From NCBI GenBank assembly GCA_003254885.1, contig QANT01002029.1, forward strand, positions 33,191 to 97,190: a DNA stretch of 64,000 bases, written 5' to 3'. This DNA comes from Purshia tridentata. Lineage: Eukaryota; Streptophyta; Magnoliopsida; Rosales; Rosaceae. Positions 1 to 13,237 of the stretch are shown in pieces. The notes under the pieces were generated by a model. That model worked only from the letters and a program-made list of their open reading frames with translations, was not told the origin of the DNA and did no database searches. The first letter of the stretch is position 1, and each line of letters starts with the position of its first letter. Made by a program: the position numbers and the translations under genes.

Positions 1-353
1 GACAGTCTTTTGAACTTGCTGCTTACATGTGCATGTTTAAGGTCAGAGTGTGCACAGGAGGTATTGGCATGGTATTTGGTTTGCTTTTTGTAAAGTAGTG
101 TAGTTACTTTTACTCACTGAGTGATGAGTTTATATATGTTATATTTGTATTGTTTTTATTACCCTACGGATAATAGTGTTATAGAATAAGGGAGGTGAGG
201 TGTGATAAGATCTTGTTCTCCACGGTGGTCTACAATTTCACCATGATTGATCTTTTGGCTAGGCTATACTTGGTTCTCTTGTTATGCCATGATTAGAGAA
301 GGTATGATTCATTTCTATGTTAAATTCCTGATGTGCTTACATGAATCATACAG
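1..353 (+). other. Intron of the clathrin heavy chain gene at the left edge
   Basis: No coding segment of the clathrin heavy chain can be placed here. The first recognisable exon opens at 354 after a CAG acceptor, in phase 0. The residues that should precede it in the family are not encoded in these bases, so the upstream exons lie outside the window. Confidence 0.7.
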
Positions 354-3300
354 GTTGTCCAGCGTTTCCAAGAGCTGTTTGCTCAAACAAAGTACAAAGA
401 AGCTGCCGAGCTAGCTGCTGAGTCCCCCCAAGGAATTCTCCGCACACCTGATACAGTTGCTAAATTTCAGGTTTCATTTTGCTTCTGTACTCATACATTT
501 TTCTTTCTTTTGCTAGTAATTTTTTAGCTGCAGATGGTTTGTCCTTGATGCGTCTCACATTTATGTAATATTGTTCTTAATTATTATTTTTAGTATCAAG
601 CTTCTGGTTCGAACCTTGTTGTATGAAAATAGTTCATGTTTTCAGGCAGTCATTTGTCATATAGCTTGATTGCAGTGTTCTGTAAGAGGGGTATGACTGA
701 TACATTTTGGTGTAACACTTTCTTAGCTTTAGAATAATAATGAGCAGTGTTCTTAATGATTTTTATGGTTGAGGAGACTGATAAATTGAAGTGGTTGTGT
801 CAGTATCAAAAGTGGTGAGAAATGAATTAAAAAGAATTAGTGCTGGAGTGGACCTAATTGAGATAAAAACATACTTGATAAGTTGAGACTGGATGTAAAC
901 TTGTTTGTGAAGGGGTGAGAGTTGCATTTCTTGCTCCCTGATTATGGTGAACGTTTCTTTAAAAAAAAAACAACTTCTTGAAACTTTTAACAATTTTGTT
1001 TTTTGTTCTCTTCATTATGTTTCAGAGTGTTCCTGTCCAAACTGGGCAAACACCGCCTTTGTTGCAGTACTTTGGGACACTATTGACAAGAGGGAAGCTC
1101 AATGCCTTTGAGTCTTTGGAGTTATCACGTCTTGTTGTGAACCAGAACAAGAAGAACCTTTTGGAAAACTGGTTGGCAGAGGACAAACTGGAATGTAGTG
1201 AGGAACTAGGAGATCTTGTGAAGGTTTACTTCGCAATTTCAATCTATGCATATTTAGCATGCCTAGCTTTCAGATTTATAATTTATATTAATGTCTATGA
1301 TCATTTCCTTGTAGACTGTTGATAATGATCTGGCTTTGAAAATATATATTAAAGCCAGATCAACTCCAAAAGTTGTTGCAGCTTTTGCTGAGAGAAGGGA
1401 ATTTGACAAAATACTGATCTACTCGAAGCAGGTGAGGAAACGTGTTTATGTACTAATGGTATCTAAATGTTTGCTTCTATATTTATTAATATGGGTGTAT
1501 GACGTCTGAACTTATCCATTTTTTTTATTGCTCTAGGTTGGCTACACGCCTGATTATCTGTTCCTTCTGCAAACAATTCTTCGAGCAGATCCTCAGGTAT
1601 TCAAAGAATACTCAGCAAGCTTATATTTCTATTTTATTTCTTGAAAGCTGAAAGCTTTGTTAGATCACACATTGATCCTTGTTCAGTGAATGTTTCATTG
1701 AGTATAAACCCTTTTATTTGTATCTTTTCCATCAAAGCTCCAAACAATGTGGTGCATGCTTAGCTTGCAATCTTATTTGGACGAACTTGAATTCATGTAA
1801 GATGTATTATAAAATTTAAACTAAACCTGCTTAAAATATTATTTTTGAATGTAGGGTGCTGTTAATTTTGCATTAATGATGTCTCAAATGGAGGGTGGCT
1901 GCCCAGTTGATTACAACACCATAACAGATCTCTTCCTTCAGGTTAGTTTACTTTGATTATCTTTAATGCTATGCTAATTACTTTTTCATTCTCAATATTT
2001 TGTATTAGTTTTATTTCTCATATTCATGCAGGGCATATTTTTTCACAAAGAGGCTCACGTGGTTTTTTTTTTTTGTTTTGCCTTCTTTGTCTTTCAGAGA
2101 AACCTGATTCGTGAGGCAACCGCTTTTCTACTGGATGTTTTGAAGCCAAATCTTCCAGAACACGCTTTCCTACAAACAAAGGTTTCTATTCTTAAAGCTA
2201 TGCTTGTATAATATGTGCATCCCTATTTAGTGGGTTAACGTTTTTCATCCACGCAGGTCCTTGAGATCAATTTAGTGACTTTTCCAAATGTGGCTGATGC
2301 TATTTTAGCCAATGGAATGTTCAGTTATTATGACCGTCCTCGAATTGCCCAGCTATGCGAGAAGGCTGGTCTTTATGTTCGAGCTCTGCAAGTAATGTCT
2401 TCATACAATTAGATTTATTTTTCTTACTAAATGTGGCTGTTATTTTCTAAAAATGGCACACGTCTTGACCATTTTACTCCTGGTGCAGCATTACTCAGAG
2501 TTGCCTGATATTAAACGTGTCATAGTGAATACACATGCAATAGAGCCACAGGTTGATATATTCTCTAACATTTAAATCTATTTGGTACCTTGAAAAACTT
2601 TTGCTGAAATTTTGATTTTTTTTTCAAATTCAGTCACTTGTAGAGTTTTTTGGCACGCTGTCAAAAGAATGGGCATTGGAGTGTATGAAAGATCTTTTAT
2701 TGGTCAATTTAAGAGGCAACCTTCAGATAATTGTGCAGGTACAGACCTTTGATATTCTTTCTACAGTGATATTAAAAATTTTTATATCTGGAGCATTAAT
2801 TGAGCAAATTGAGACATGTCTGCACAGGTTGCTAAGGAATACTCTGAGCAGCTGGGTATTGATCACTGCATGAAGCTTTTTGAGCAATTCAAGTCATATG
2901 AAGGATTGTACTTCTTCCTTGGGTCGTTTCTCAGCTCAAGGTAATTTGTTCAAGAAGAAGAATTTTTTTCTTTTTTCTTGTTTGGGTCACATCCAGTTTG
3001 TTCTGATGTTCATTTTACTTTTAATTGTGAGTCAGTGAGGATCCTGATATCCACTTCAAGTACATTGAGGCTGCTGCTAAAACTGGACAAATCAAAGAGG
3101 TTGAGCGAGTTACCAGAGAATCAAATTTCTATGATGCTGAGAAAACAAAGAACTTCTTGATGGAAGCTAAGCTCCCTGATGCACGACCACTGATTAATGT
3201 TTGTGACCGCTTTGGATTTGTTCCCGATCTTACCCACTACTTGTACACAAACAACATGCTTCGTTACATTGAAGGTTATGTTCAAAAGGTAATTTTTGGC

Positions 3301-6300
3301 CCCTCTGACACTTTGATGTACTTGACTATGGGTTTTTAACATTGAGAATGTTCTGCTCATTCATAGGTCAACCCTGGGAACGCTCCTTTAGTTGTGGGAC
3401 AGTTGCTAGATGATGAGTGCCCTGAAGATTTCATCAAAGGCTTGATTCTTTCTGTCCGTTCATTGCTTCCAGTGGAGCCTCTTGTGGAGGAATGTGAAAA
3501 GAGGTGGTATCCTAATCCATGTCCTTCCATTATGTTTCTATCCCATTGTAATTAATTTTTTCTTTTTATTTTTCCCTCTCAATAGGAATCGACTTCGTTT
3601 ACTCACTCAGTTCTTGGAGCATCTTGTGAGTGAGGGAAGCCAAGATGTACATGTTCACAATGCTTTGGGTAAAATCATCATTGATAGTGGGAACAACCCA
3701 GAACACTTCCTCACCACAAACCCATATTATGATTCACGTGTTGTGGGTAAATATTGTGAGAAACGTGATCCTACCCTGGCTGTTGTTGCTTACCGACGTG
3801 GACAATGTGATGATGAACTAATCAATGTGACAAACAAAAACTCTTTGTTCAAATTGCAAGCAAGGTTGGTGATGTGTTTGTAACTTTCTTTTTTTTTAAA
3901 TATGTCGGAGCATTTTTGTACCCAGTGGCTTATTTGCTAATTATTTGTCAACAGATATGTGGTCGAGAGGATGGATGAGGATCTTTGGGGGAAAGTTCTT
4001 AACCCTGAGAATGAGTACAGAAGACAGCTTATTGATCAAGTTGTTTCTACTGCCTTGCCCGAGAGCAAGAGCCCTGAACAAGTTTCTGCGGCTGTTAAGG
4101 CTTTCATGACTGCTGATTTGCCCCATGAATTAATTGAGCTTCTTGAAAAGATAGTGCTTCAAAACTCTGCCTTCAGTGGGAACTTTAATCTACAAAACCT
4201 GCTAATTTTGACAGCCATCAAGGCAGATCCGTCTAGAGTTATGGATTATATTAATAGGCTAGATAATTTTGATGGACCTGCAGTTGGGGAAGTAGCTGTG
4301 GAAGCCCAACTCTATGAGGAAGCATTTGCAATTTTCAAGAAGTTTAACTTGAATGTCCAAGCAGTTAATGTCTTGCTGGATAACATCCGAAGCATTGATA
4401 GGGCTGTGGAGTTTGCATTCCGTGTTGAAGAAGATGCTGTTTGGAGCCAGGTTGCAAAGGCTCAACTCCGGGAGGGGCTGGTGAGTGATGCGATTGAGTC
4501 ATTTATTCGTGCAGATGATGCCACTCAGTTCTTGGATGTTATTCGTGCTTCTGAGGATGCAGATGTCTACCATGATTTGGTGAGGTATCTTCTGATGGTT
4601 AGGCAGAAGACAAAAGAGCCCAAGGTGGACAGTGAGCTCATTTATGCATATGCAAAGATTGATAGGCTGGCCGACATTGAAGAGTTTATTCTTATGCCAA
4701 ATGTTGCTAATCTCCAAAATGTTGGTGATCGCCTATATGATGAGGCCCTGTATGAAGCTGCAAAAATAATATTTGCTTTTATATCTAATTGGGCCAAGTT
4801 GGCTATCACACTTGTGAAGCTCAAACAATTCCAAGGTGCTGTTGATGCAGCACGAAAAGCCAACAGCGCAAAGACATGGAAGGAAGTTTGCTTTGCATGT
4901 GTTGATGCTGAGGAGTTCCGCCTAGCTCAGATTTGTGGTCTCAACATTATTATACAGGTGATTTGTTGCATCTATTTATTATAAGGTGTATTTTCAATCT
5001 AGATTTAGTTGCATTTGCATGGATCCTTTGGATGTCCTACAGGGTGGGACTTTGCTTGTACAAAGAACAGCAATTGTTTCAAGTTTTTTGATGTCTGGAA
5101 AGCTTCTATGCTTATTCTATCTGCTCTTATAATTCTTTGCTTTCTCTTGAGCATTTGCTCATTCTTTATACAGTTCTCACTAATTCTTTGTGTTGTTTTG
5201 AATTTATTAGGTGGATGATTTGGAAGAGGTCAGTGAATTCTACCAGAATAGAGGATGCTTCAATGAGCTAATATCTCTGATGGAGAGTGGTCTAGGGTTA
5301 GAACGTGCACACATGGGAATCTTTACTGAGTTGGGGGTTCTGTATGCTAGATATCGTCCAGAGAAACTTATGGAGCATATCAAATTGTTCTCAACTCGTC
5401 TAAATATTCCCAAGCTTATACGAGCTTGTGATGAGCAGCAACATTGGAAGGAGCTGACTTATTTGTATATCCAATATGATGAGTTTGATAATGCTGCAAC
5501 TACCATCATGAATCATTCCCCTGAAGCCTGGGATCACATGCAGTTCAAAGATGTGGCGGTTAAAGTTGCTAATGTGGAGCTATATTATAAGGCTGTGCAC
5601 TTCTACTTGCAAGAGCATCCTGATCTCATTAATGATCTTCTAAATGTTCTTGCACTTCGTGTAGATCATACACGTGTTGTTGACATCATGCGGAAGGTAT
5701 ATTGATTGTGAATGTATTTTTCACTGGAAGTTCAGATTTCTTACTTTCCCAAAAAATACTGGATGTTTGGATTATGTGTTTCTTTTCCATGGTACTCATT
5801 TCTTGTGTTTGAAAATGTAGGCTGGTCACCTGCTTCTTGTGAAGCCATACATGGTTGCAGTTCAGAGCAACAATGTCTCTGCTGTGAATGAGGCTTTGAA
5901 TGAGATATATGTTGAGGAGGAAGACTATGAAAGATTGCGTGAATCAATTGATTTGCATGATAGCTTTGATCAAATAGGACTGGCTCAAAAGGTGAAATGC
6001 ATTCTATTTCCAGCCAGTTTTCTGTTAAAGTATTTATTTGCATTTGTCTTATGTTATGTTTTTGGTCAGATTGAGAAACACGAGCTTCTGGAAATGAGAC
6101 GCGTTGCTGCTTATATTTACAAGAAAGCTGGAAGGTGGAAGCAGTCCATTGGATTGTCAAAGAAAGACAAACTTTACAAAGATGCCATGGAGACAGCCTC
6201 ACAGTCTGGTGACCGTGAACTTGCTGAGGAATTGCTGGTTTACTTCATTGAACAGGTACGCAGCTTGTTACAAGAAAACTTCTCTATTGTTTACTGAAGG

Positions 6301-7020
6301 TGTTCACAATTTCTAATTGTGTCTACTTCTGCGTAAGTTTAACCAAGGTTATTATATGATGTACGAGATGGAGGTATATAAATATATATATTTTTTGTTC
6401 AAATTGCAGGGAAAGAAAGAATGCTTTGCGTCATGCCTCTTTGTCTGTTACGATTTGATTAGGCCGGACATTGCCCTTGAACTTGCTTGGATGAACAACA
6501 TGATTGACTTTGCTTTCCCATATCTGTTACAGGTGATTCTGAACTGTTTCTTGCATGTTGTGATTGATATATTACATTGGTGCAGTGGCACTTGGAAGAA
6601 GCTGGTTCAACCTTTGTTTAATTTTATGTATGTTTCACAATGTCTGTTTTGCAGTTTATCCGTGAATACACCGGCAAAGTTGATGAACTTGTTAAGGACA
6701 AAATTGAAGCTCAGAAGGAGGTTAAGGCCAAGGAGATGGAAGAGAAAGAAGTTATTGCCCAGCAGGTAATCACTTTTAGATTGTTCCTATTCTATTGCCT
6801 CAAAAGTGGGATCTGTTATCTTTTTGCTTTGTATTAGACTCATTGATGTGTGCTGTTGCAGAACATGTACGCTCAGTTGCTGCCACTTGCTTTGCCTGCA
6901 CCACCAATGCCTGGTATGGGAGGAGGGTATGCTCCGCCGCCACCTATGGGCGGAATGGGAGGAATGGGGATGCCTCCGATGCCACCTTTCGGTATGCCAC
7001 CAATGGGCAGTAGCTACTGA
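354..7020 (+). CDS. CHC1: Clathrin heavy chain, 3' part (5' end outside window)
   Basis: Encodes the triskelion-forming heavy chain that coats vesicles budding from the plasma membrane and trans-Golgi. Twenty GT-AG exons can be placed: 354-470, 1026-1223, 1315-1431, 1537-1596, 1855-1941, 2098-2181, 2257-2391, 2489-2551, 2634-2738, 2828-2940, 3036-3288, 3367-3503, 3586-3864, 3955-4957, 5211-5696, 5821-5991, 6070-6255, 6410-6532, 6655-6765 and 6862-7020. All phases agree and give 1328 residues ending in a Gly/Met/Pro-rich tail. The family is about 1700 residues, so some 375 N-terminal residues, mostly the beta-propeller, are missing. The visible part covers the linker, the alpha-helical clathrin leg repeats and the trimerisation end. 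Typical motifs include [20 protein letters not shown] at the first exon and [15 protein letters not shown] near the end. Plants have two near-identical heavy chains; I assign CHC1 rather than CHC2 only from gene neighbourhood. Confidence 0.97.
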
Positions 7021-8593
7021 GATCTGTTGAACAATTATTGTGGAACTTGGGCGTGAATTTGGTGTTTTAGTCAGTAGGCCAACCTATCCGATATATCTTC
7101 CCATTTAGTGTAATTTTAAGAGGCTTACCTGCCGTCATTTCCTTTTTTTTTTCTTTTTAATTTCTCTTTGGTTTTGATGGGTTGAAATGGTGCAGCAGCT
7201 TTAATAATTTTGTGTCATAGGTTGTGTGGATATGTCTTGTAATATTCTTTTGTAGCAGAGGCATTTTTTTGGCTGGTGGCTGAAGGCGAGCTTAGAATTT
7301 TCTCCTCTGTATTATTGTTCTCGTTTTTTGAACTTGCCTGAGTATAATACAAAACTGTACACTGATAATTTTGAAGTGCTTTGATCACACTTTAATGGAT
7401 GGCGTGCTTGATTGATTACCCTCCATCTGTTTTTTGTATAGATTGTTTCTCAACTCAAATTAGTCTTGTGACCCTGTTGGAGTTTTATCTTGGGGCAGAA
7501 ATTTAACTGCCGTTTTTTAGAATTTTGAAATTAAAATGGATTCCATTTATCTACAGCTTATAGTATATAATATATATTTATATATTTAATTATTTAATAG
7601 TAAATATTTTTTTAATATATTTAAAATAAATATTTATATTATTATATTTAATAAAATAAATAGAATATTTTAATATTTTCTTTTCATTTTTTATTTTAAT
7701 TTTTAGGTTTTAGGGCTATACGGACTCGAACCGTAGACCTTCTCGGTAAAACAGATCAAACTTATTATTATCAAAATGATTTGAACTGTTTCAAAGAGCC
7801 CAATGCAAAAAAAAGTCTACTAGTTTTGGATTTTCACGAGGGACTTAAATGCAAATTTTAAAATTTTGAGAATTCAGTGCTTGATTAATTATTTTTTTCC
7901 GGGGGTCTTCATTGGAGTCGCTTCGGCTCTTTTTCCCAATTACTGTGAGCCTGTGTTAACCTTAGAAGTTTACCTTCTATTTAACATAACAATGTCGAGG
8001 CTTCAAATTCTCTTGTACCTAAAAAAGGAAGGCTCAAATTCTCCCATTGCAAGGGTGTTCAGTTTGAGAGTGCAAGCTGATGAGAAAAATGTGATATTCA
8101 GACCTTGGACGTGTAGAGTAATGGATGTCCTGGAATAACATCTGTTAGGCCTATTATAATAGGTAAAACAGGGAAAAGAAATAAAACCCCTTTAGTTTAT
8201 TGTGGAGTACCAAATTGGTTATCAAATAATGCCCATCAGATGTTTACCAAAAGAAAAAAAATTATGCCAATAGATAATGTGATCGGTAATACATTCTAAA
8301 TTTTAGTATGAGCTTTAATTGTTTATTGTGAGATCAAATGGTTTCTAAGTAGTTTGTTCAACAGAAATGGAAACAAATTCAGCCAAGCCAACAAAGAAAA
8401 GAGAGAAAGAAAGAAGAAAAAATGAGGGGCACAGTTACAAATAGCACAAAAATCAGTGGTCCTGTCAAAAAAAAAAAGAAGAAGTCAATTTTGAAGTCAT
8501 TTCTCTGTAAATCAGTGGCTTCATCTGTACCTTCTCCACGACCTTGGTTCCAATTCCACAGTGAATCCTATTCAATTTTCAATCCTGACGCTA
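7021..8593. other. Spacer between clathrin gene and ALG11
   Basis: Holds the clathrin 3' untranslated region (T-rich, to about 7380), a very AT-rich stretch at 7555-7700, the plastid-trnV-like stretch listed separately, and the ALG11 promoter and leader. A purine-rich tract runs from about 8385 to 8490. No convincing gene is seen; the open frame at 7866-8138 has no recognisable domain. Confidence 0.6.
7711..7806 (-). other. Probable nuclear plastid-DNA fragment (trnV-UAC 3' exon)
   Basis: Read on the minus strand, 7748 down to 7711 gives an anticodon-arm remnant, then a T-arm with the GGTTCGAGTCC consensus, then a 3' acceptor strand ending AGCCCTA. This matches my memory of the 3' exon of the intron-containing plastid tRNA-Val(UAC). 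The adjoining bases up to about 7806 may be the end of its group II intron. There is no 5' half, so it cannot fold as a complete tRNA. I read it as a short NUPT. The assignment is from memory, without a database search. Confidence 0.6.
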
Positions 8594-10819
8594 ATGGCTT
8601 ACGGATTCGTCATTTGGGTTCTGATCACTGCTCTATCAGCCTTGATCCTGAGACTCTCTCTGCAAATATTCACCGCCAGAACCAACAGAAAGCGAGCGGT
8701 GGCGTTCTTCCACCCCTACACCAACGACGGCGGCGGAGGCGAGAGGGTCCTCTGGTGCGCCGTCAAAGCCATCCAAGATGAAAACTCTAGCCTCGACTGC
8801 GTCGTCTACACCGGCGACCACGACGCCTCGCCTCACTCATTGACCGCTCGAGCGGTCGATCGCTTTGGGGTCAACCTCCTTCACCCTCCTAAGGTGGTGT
8901 ATCTGAAGAAGAGGAAGTGGATCGAAGACACGATGTACCCTCGCTTGACCATGACTGGGCAAAGCCTCGGCTCTGTGTACCTCGCGTGGGAGGCCTTGAC
9001 CAAGTTCACTCCCACTTACTACTTCGACACCAGTGGCCATGCCTTCACGTACCCGCTAGCCCGGCTGTTTGGATGCAGAGTTATCTGCTACACCCACTAT
9101 CCCACAATCAGTTGCGACATGCTCTCTCGCGTTCGCCAGCGGACCTCCACGTACAACAATGACTCCTTCATCGCTAAGAGGTCTGATGATTTTGATATGC
9201 TTTGTTATTTGTTAGTGGGGTTTTCAAAAAAGAACTCAATTTAAATTGTTGTTGTTGTTGTCATTGTGTTGTTCTAGCAATTGGTTATCCCGCTGCAAAA
9301 TCATCTACTACAATGTGTTTAGTAGAATGTATGGGATTGTAGGCTCTTGTGCACATCTTGCTATGGTCAACTCTTCCTGGACTCAATCCCATATACAAAA
9401 TCTCTGGAACATTCCGGATCGAACTAAGCGAGTCTACCCTCCTTGTGATACTTCTGGACTTCAGGTTTGTATTTATAATATGTATGTTTGTACATATTAT
9501 ATTTAGAACATGATATTTGCTGCAAATGCAATAGCCTGTGAGTTTTAACTAGTTGTTGTCTGAATAGGTACTTCCATTGGAAAGACCTGCTGAACCGGCA
9601 AAAATTATTTCTGTTGCTCAATTTCGTCCAGAGAAGGTGGGCTTATAAACCTTATGAGTGCAAGGTACTAAGATTTTTATGGCTCATTTGCGGGGCCTTT
9701 ATTTGTTGTGGCTGCTGGCAATTCCTCTTGAGCTTGGTTATTTGTTTTTTTCAGGCACATGCTCTCCAACTTGAGGCCTTTGCAGTTGCCATTGGTAAAT
9801 TAGATGCACACTTGCCCAGACCGAAGCTCCAGTTTGTGGGTAGTTGTCGGAATAAATCGGATGAGGAAAGATTACAACAGTTGAAAAACAAAGCAATTGA
9901 ACTGAAGGTGGACGGAGATGTCGAATTTCATAAAAATCTCATGTACAGGTCAGTGCCAAGTATTTCATGTTCTGCATCTTTTTATGCTCTCCCTTGAAGC
10001 TTGCATTGTTTACCCAACTTGAATGTCTTTGGCTGGCTTCAGTTGTGGGTTGCTTCCCACCACATAAGTAAACTGAGTAATGCATATTGGATGATTTCTC
10101 ATTCAGATTCTTACAGTGGTATTTCTTAATCTATTACTTGGCAATAGCCAGGTTAATTTAAAGGACATATGATGCTTATGGGGAGGACTCATGGATAGAT
10201 AGAATTGTTTCCATTTTTTTCCTATAGTTAGGACTTAGGAGTTGTATTCTTGGAACGAAATTTTTTAAAACTATTGTTGGCCATACTTTATTCATGTGTT
10301 TTGATGACCTCTGATTGGATTTGTTATTGCTTTCTTAAGCTTGGTTAGTTTTCACATTACAGGGACTTGGTGCAACTTTTGGCAGGAGCCATTGCAGGAA
10401 TCCATTCCATGACAGACGAACACTTTGGAATAAGTGTGGTGGAATATATGGCTGCAGGAGCTGTCCCAATTGGTGAGCATCTTGAGTGATCTTTCATTTG
10501 AACCGACAAACTCTGCATCTTACCTTATTTATTTTTCACTGTACTGATGTTCCTAATATTTTCCCTTCTTGCTTCAGCACATAATTCTGCTGGCCCAAAA
10601 ATGGACATTGTCTTAGACGAAGATGGACAACAAACGGGATTTCTTGCCTGCACTGTTGATGAATATGCAGATGCGATCCTCAGTATCATAAAAATGCCAG
10701 AAACTGAGAGGCTCAGGATGGCTGCAGCTGCAAGGGCAAGGGCTGCCAGATTTTCTGAGCAAAGATTTTATGAAGATTTTAAAGCTGCAATCAACCCGAT
10801 ACTTGGTGCTTCCAAATAA
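8594..10819 (+). CDS. ALG11: ALG11 alpha-1,2-mannosyltransferase (LEW3-like)
   Basis: Predicted GDP-Man:Man3GlcNAc2-PP-dolichol alpha-1,2-mannosyltransferase. It adds the fourth and fifth mannoses to the lipid-linked N-glycan precursor on the cytosolic face of the ER. Six exons: 8594-9180, 9278-9464, 9568-9636, 9755-9948, 10363-10472 and 10578-10819; phases agree and give 462 residues, the usual family length. Residues about 3-25 form a membrane anchor. A glycine-rich [11 protein letters not shown] motif follows near residue 44. The GT4 signature EHFGISVVE (an E-x7-E motif) spans the end of the coding region and is followed by [17 protein letters not shown]. The start is the ATG at 8594; the frame extends upstream only through non-ATG codons. 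In Arabidopsis loss of the orthologue (LEW3) causes leaf wilting and underglycosylation. Confidence 0.95.
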
Positions 10820-11412
10820 TGGATTAACATCAAACACAATAAACACTTGTAACTGAGAAAAGCATTTTCATCAGCCCTTAGTTTTATTACATTTTTTGTA
10901 AGCCCAAGTTTTACCGGTAACTGAAAAAGTTAGATTAACCAGTTTGTTATAATTTTGGTATCAGATGTAGACTGTAGTGGAGAAATCTAAGTTTTCTTGA
11001 TAACATAATTTACCAGTTCTCTCGACATATCCCTACATAAAGCGTTGTAGTCTTGTACTTTCTTTTTGTGTGCTCTCTAGTGTTAATGTGGCAGGATGTT
11101 GAGGGTAAGCGTTGAAGCCACAGAAAGAAAAAAAAAAAAAAAAAACTAGTTTGACTACAGAAAATTTGGACACATGAAAGGCACAAAAACAAAATTACAA
11201 AATATCTGGAATAAAAAGTAAATAACGACATGTCGTTGCCGAATAAGCAAAAACCAAAAGAAAAGGAGGCGTGCCAACACGCGCTAAGATGGGCTATGGT
11301 TTCATCAATTTCTCATCCCCTTGGATTACAGACCATCCACTTCATTGCAAGTTGAACGCAGTAACTCTCTCTACTCTGTGTCTCTAATGGTTGGGCCGTA
11401 GACGACCAGAAA
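10820..11412. other. Spacer: ALG11 3' UTR and next promoter
   Basis: Contains the ALG11 3' untranslated region, an A-run at about 11127-11145 and the likely promoter of the gene starting at 11413. No gene or repeat family is recognised. Confidence 0.55.
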
Positions 11413-13237
11413 ATGGCAGTTTCATTCTACTCGGTAGTGGGCTTCAATTATACGGTAATACTATGTTCCCTCATTTACCAGTTTAAGATGTACCATTTGT
11501 TTCTGTTGCATGTTTAGTGAATTACAACATCTTCAATATATGTATATATATCTATCTTTTCAAACTGTTTGTGAATTCCTCCTGGGTTTTTGTTTGTCTG
11601 GTAATTACTGATACGGTGAGTCGGTGATACCCTCTTCAAGCTTCTGAGGTTTTCTTTTTTGTTTTTTATTGTTTTTGTTTTCAACTGGTTATGTCTTTCA
11701 ATTTTGAGCTTGGCTTGGGATGAGCTATGCATTCCTGGGTTGTTTGCATCAAAGTAGATATGAGATGGTGTTAAAAGCTGAACAAAAAGGAAGAATATTC
11801 GCTCAAGGGTGAAAAAAACTATATGAGTGGCCAACCCCAAATAGTCAGGATAAGGCTTTGTTGTATTTCTTGAGGTCTGTAACTATTACGACCTAAGTCA
11901 AAAGCTCATTTTGATCATTGTTATGCTATTGCCTGTGTCTCCGTTTCAATATCTTATCCTAAATTCTTTTTTATTTTGCTTAAGTTTAGTTAATTCAATT
12001 AATTATGAATTTCTTCTATTGATGTATCTGTATTTAGTTAAGCTTCATGGTCAGAACTCAACATTTTTACCCTTCAAAACGTGGCCTGTTCTTATAAATG
12101 GAGAAGAAGGTTCACTCATAGACTTGATCATTTTTATATATGCATTCTATTTTTTGCAGGACGGTAACAATGCATTATGCATCTAAATGAGACTTTAGTT
12201 GCAGCTTTACAAATTATGTGCCATCTACCTGAATAGTGTCTTATGCTCTCATTGCTCATGAACGGTTCAAGGAGCTGTTTCTAACCATGATAGTGATGAT
12301 TGTTCGACAGATGATTCTGCTTTTATTTATTTATTTATTTACATATTTATATAATTTTCTAAGAGGAGCACTTAGTTTTATACTTACGATGAAATGGCGA
12401 AAATCTCTCTGTTTATGATTTTATGTTTCTGTATGATCTAAATATATCTTTGCACCTGCTGCTTCCCTTGATAATTTACAGAAGTTTTTTGTTCTCCATT
12501 AGAAGTTACAAGCTAAGTACCAGAATGTGTCAAAATCTTCTGCTGGAGTTTACACACCAAAGGTCACCCAATTGACATCCTCATTTGGAACATTTGGGCC
12601 AAGGAGGCATATAAATAAGAAAAGATGGGGCTTCTGTCTTTCAGTTGCAGATAGCAATCGGCTCACCACAGAGACCAGTGATAAGGGTTCTGAAAATACT
12701 GCAAGTTCTCCTTCCGATGATCGAGTACCTGCTGCAAATTCTTCATCTTTGAGTTCTTCTGCCAGCAATAGTCAGTTCCAAACTAGTATCCTTGATGAGT
12801 CCGCATCTCAAACCTCTGAGGCACTCAATGGATCATCGGGTTCTTCAAATCCAAAGCAGGAGGCGCCGCTGTCACCTAACTTGCAACCTAAGTCAAAGAG
12901 ATCACCATTAACAGCGAGGGAAAGACTGAGGGCAGCCAAGGTTCTGAGTCGTTATAACACAATGGAATCAAAGCCATCTAAATCAGGTAGGAGCAAGAAT
13001 GTGTTAGATGCTCTTACAGCGAGTGATGGTGGGAAGAAAAGATCTGGACTTCCACAGGCCCCGGAAAACATGCTTGATGACAGCAAGCGAGGAATGCCAA
13101 AGCAGGGCCTAACTTGGGATTTGCCAGGGGGTAATGATTTGTTTGTAATCATCTTCTCGTTTGTATTTATCAGCACGGTGATGTTTGCTACAACTTACTT
13201 TGTCTGGAAAGTTGGTGCCATCCATTTTAATGAGTAG
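11413..13237 (+). CDS. Conserved plant protein with C-terminal membrane segment, function unknown
   Basis: Proposed two-exon gene: 11413-11454 (14 codons from an ATG) and 12503-13237, joined in phase 0 across a roughly 1.05-kb GT-AG intron, for 258 residues. The second exon is well supported. It has a Ser/Asn-rich, probably disordered middle, then a basic patch around SPLTARERLRAAKVLSRY. A single hydrophobic segment near residues 228-250 (DLFVIIFSFVFISTVMFATT) lies just before the C-terminus. This looks like a tail-anchored or plastid-membrane protein. I recognise the conserved C-terminal half as plant-typical but know no function. The first exon is the weakest part: its join is inferred from phase and splice sites, and extra small exons could lie in the intron. 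Confidence 0.75.

Noticed and set aside
606-620. GGTTCGAACC motif resembling a tRNA T-loop
   Set aside because: No acceptor, D-arm or anticodon arm around it; it lies inside a clathrin intron.
5009-5218. Open frame inside a clathrin intron
   Set aside because: Lies wholly within the intron between 4957 and 5211; hydrophobic chance frame.
7866-8138. 90-residue open frame between clathrin and ALG11
   Set aside because: No domain, AT-rich composition and no promoter or splice context; likely chance.
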